From Neolentinus lepideus HHB14362 ss-1 (lineage: Eukaryota; Basidiomycota; Agaricomycetes; Gloeophyllales; Gloeophyllaceae), in NCBI GenBank assembly GCA_001632425.1, contig KV425632.1:4669-68668 (forward strand): DNA of 64,000 nt. The letters are read 5' to 3'. The translations under genes and the position numbers were made by a program. Positions 63,101 to 64,000 of this stretch are shown here, piece by piece. The notes under the pieces are model-generated. The model was not told the origin of the DNA, made no database searches, and saw only the letters and a list, made by a program, of their open reading frames with translations. The number at the start of each line of letters is the position of its first letter. The stretch's first letter is position 1.

Positions 63101-64000
63101 CAGTGGCAATCTGTCAAATGAGATATCCTCAGAACCTGTAGATAGTGCTGCAGAACAATCAAAATCAGGCACTTCTGATGGAAATAATAATTTAAATATT
63201 TCTGAGACTAATTTACAAACTGAAGTACTACAAAAATCAAGTCGTGTATCTGCTAAAGCGCCCATTGATTATGGAAAGGCTAATAACCCTGACTGAAGGA
63301 AAGTCTCAGAAGTGTACCTTGATCATCAAGCTAGCCACGAGCACCCATCAGAACAAGTGCCAGCAGATCTGTCCAAGAAGGACACAACAGACATTGTATA
63401 TGTCACAACTGAAGAAGATCTAGAATCTTATTGAGAAGCAGAAAATTCTGGTGATTGGCCACAGTGGCTGAAAGCCATGCAAGCTGAAAAAAAATAGCTT
63501 GAGGAAAATAATACTTGGAAATTAGTGGATTTACCTCCTGGGTGAAAGCCTGTAGGCTGTAAATGGGTCTACAGAATTAAATGAGATGAAAATGGCAAAA
63601 TAATTAAATACAAAGCCAGACTCGTTGCACAAAGATTTACCCAAATTCCCAGAATGGATTATTATGAAACCTTCTCACCCATCATGTGTCTAAAATCATT
63701 ATGTGCACTACTTGCCATTGGCACAATCTATGATCTAGAAATGGATCAAATGGATGTTGTTGGAGCATACCTTAATGGTTACCTAAAGGAAGAAATCTAT
63801 ATGTGGCAACCCAAAGGCTTCGATGACAGAACCGATCACATATGTAAGCTTGAGCATACATTGTATGGACTCAAGCAAGCAGGCTGCAAATGGAATTTAT
63901 TATTAGATGAATTCCTAATTATGAGCAGCTGGCGGTGCATATGTGCGGATCCATGCATCCACATTCAAAAAAGTCCAAACAGTATGGCATATATTGCCAT

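Larger units (their letters stand above)
54749..64000 (+). pseudogene. Ty1/copia retrotransposon gag-pol, decayed, runs off the edge
   Basis: Gag starts at ATG 54749 (YTTWSIKIADIL) and stops at the LTR insertion 54916-60983. It resumes at 60988 with KLSNLTDIKEWKAKDRKA, has at least one frameshift near 61125, and ends with a zinc knuckle CYNCNKKGHTKDQC near 61518. Pol follows in the frame from about 61705 to 63065: protease WYTDNGATMHV (DNGA where DSGA/DTGA is usual), pre-integrase H..H and CKACIQAKQ, then integrase D-D-E as ILDVWGP, FQVDNGGEF and NGIAERL. After a stop at 63063 the RT part (KARLVAQRF, LEMDQMDVVGAYLNG, LKLEHTLYGLKQAG-type) carries several stops, some of them CGA to TGA. A fungal element, not an intact one. 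Confidence 0.85.

Overview
The window looks like a basidiomycete (Agaricomycete-type) nuclear contig. Genes are dense and split by many 46-70 nt GT-AG introns, coding regions are GC-rich with GC-richer third positions, and the products match mushroom families. Annotation is from reading alone; exon joins come from splice motifs, frame continuity and family motifs, and no search was run.

Region 1 to 27.3 kb is mostly ordinary gene space. In order it holds: an HNH-nuclease protein (-), a PHD-SET chromatin protein of the Set3 type (+), a mitochondrial-type UbiB/ADCK1 (Mcp2-like) kinase (-) with an 11-nt microexon, a small secreted Thr-rich protein (-), a Drs2-type P4-ATPase flippase (+), a membrane-anchored steryl-ester/acid lipase (-), an intron-containing tRNA-Gln(TTG) (+), an orphan ORF (-), a 3-ketoacyl-CoA reductase of fatty-acid elongation (-) and a DUF3669-like protein (-).

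Region 27.37-34.17 kb is a nest of mobile elements. A roughly 600-bp foldback element (Y, 15-bp terminal inverted repeats) carries two roughly 1-kb TIR elements (X1, X2), each with an exact 7-bp target duplication. These in turn carry LTR-like 1.3-1.4 kb units that begin TGAT and sit in 4-bp target duplications.

Region 34.3-49.8 kb is gene space again: an uncharacterised membrane-anchored esterase-like protein (-) sharing a 68-bp divergent intergenic with PEX1 (+), a SPA2 polarisome scaffold (-), a multi-exon hypothetical gene (-) and a Bud4/anillin-like PH protein (+). Polarity (SPA2, Bud4, flippase) and lipid or peroxisome metabolism (KAR, lipase, PEX1) are recurrent themes, but nothing shows co-regulation.

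Region 49.8-64 kb is repeat-rich and AT-richer: a foldback element containing a 245-bp assembly gap and a MITE, a PD-(D/E)XK-like ORF cut by a solo LTR, and a decayed Ty1/copia retrotransposon running off the right edge. The copia gag is split by another LTR, which holds a TIR element, a third X copy and a 2.5-kb near-perfect palindrome. Copies of the same repeats in the two nests differ largely by CG to TG or CA changes, pointing to methyl-CpG-driven decay.
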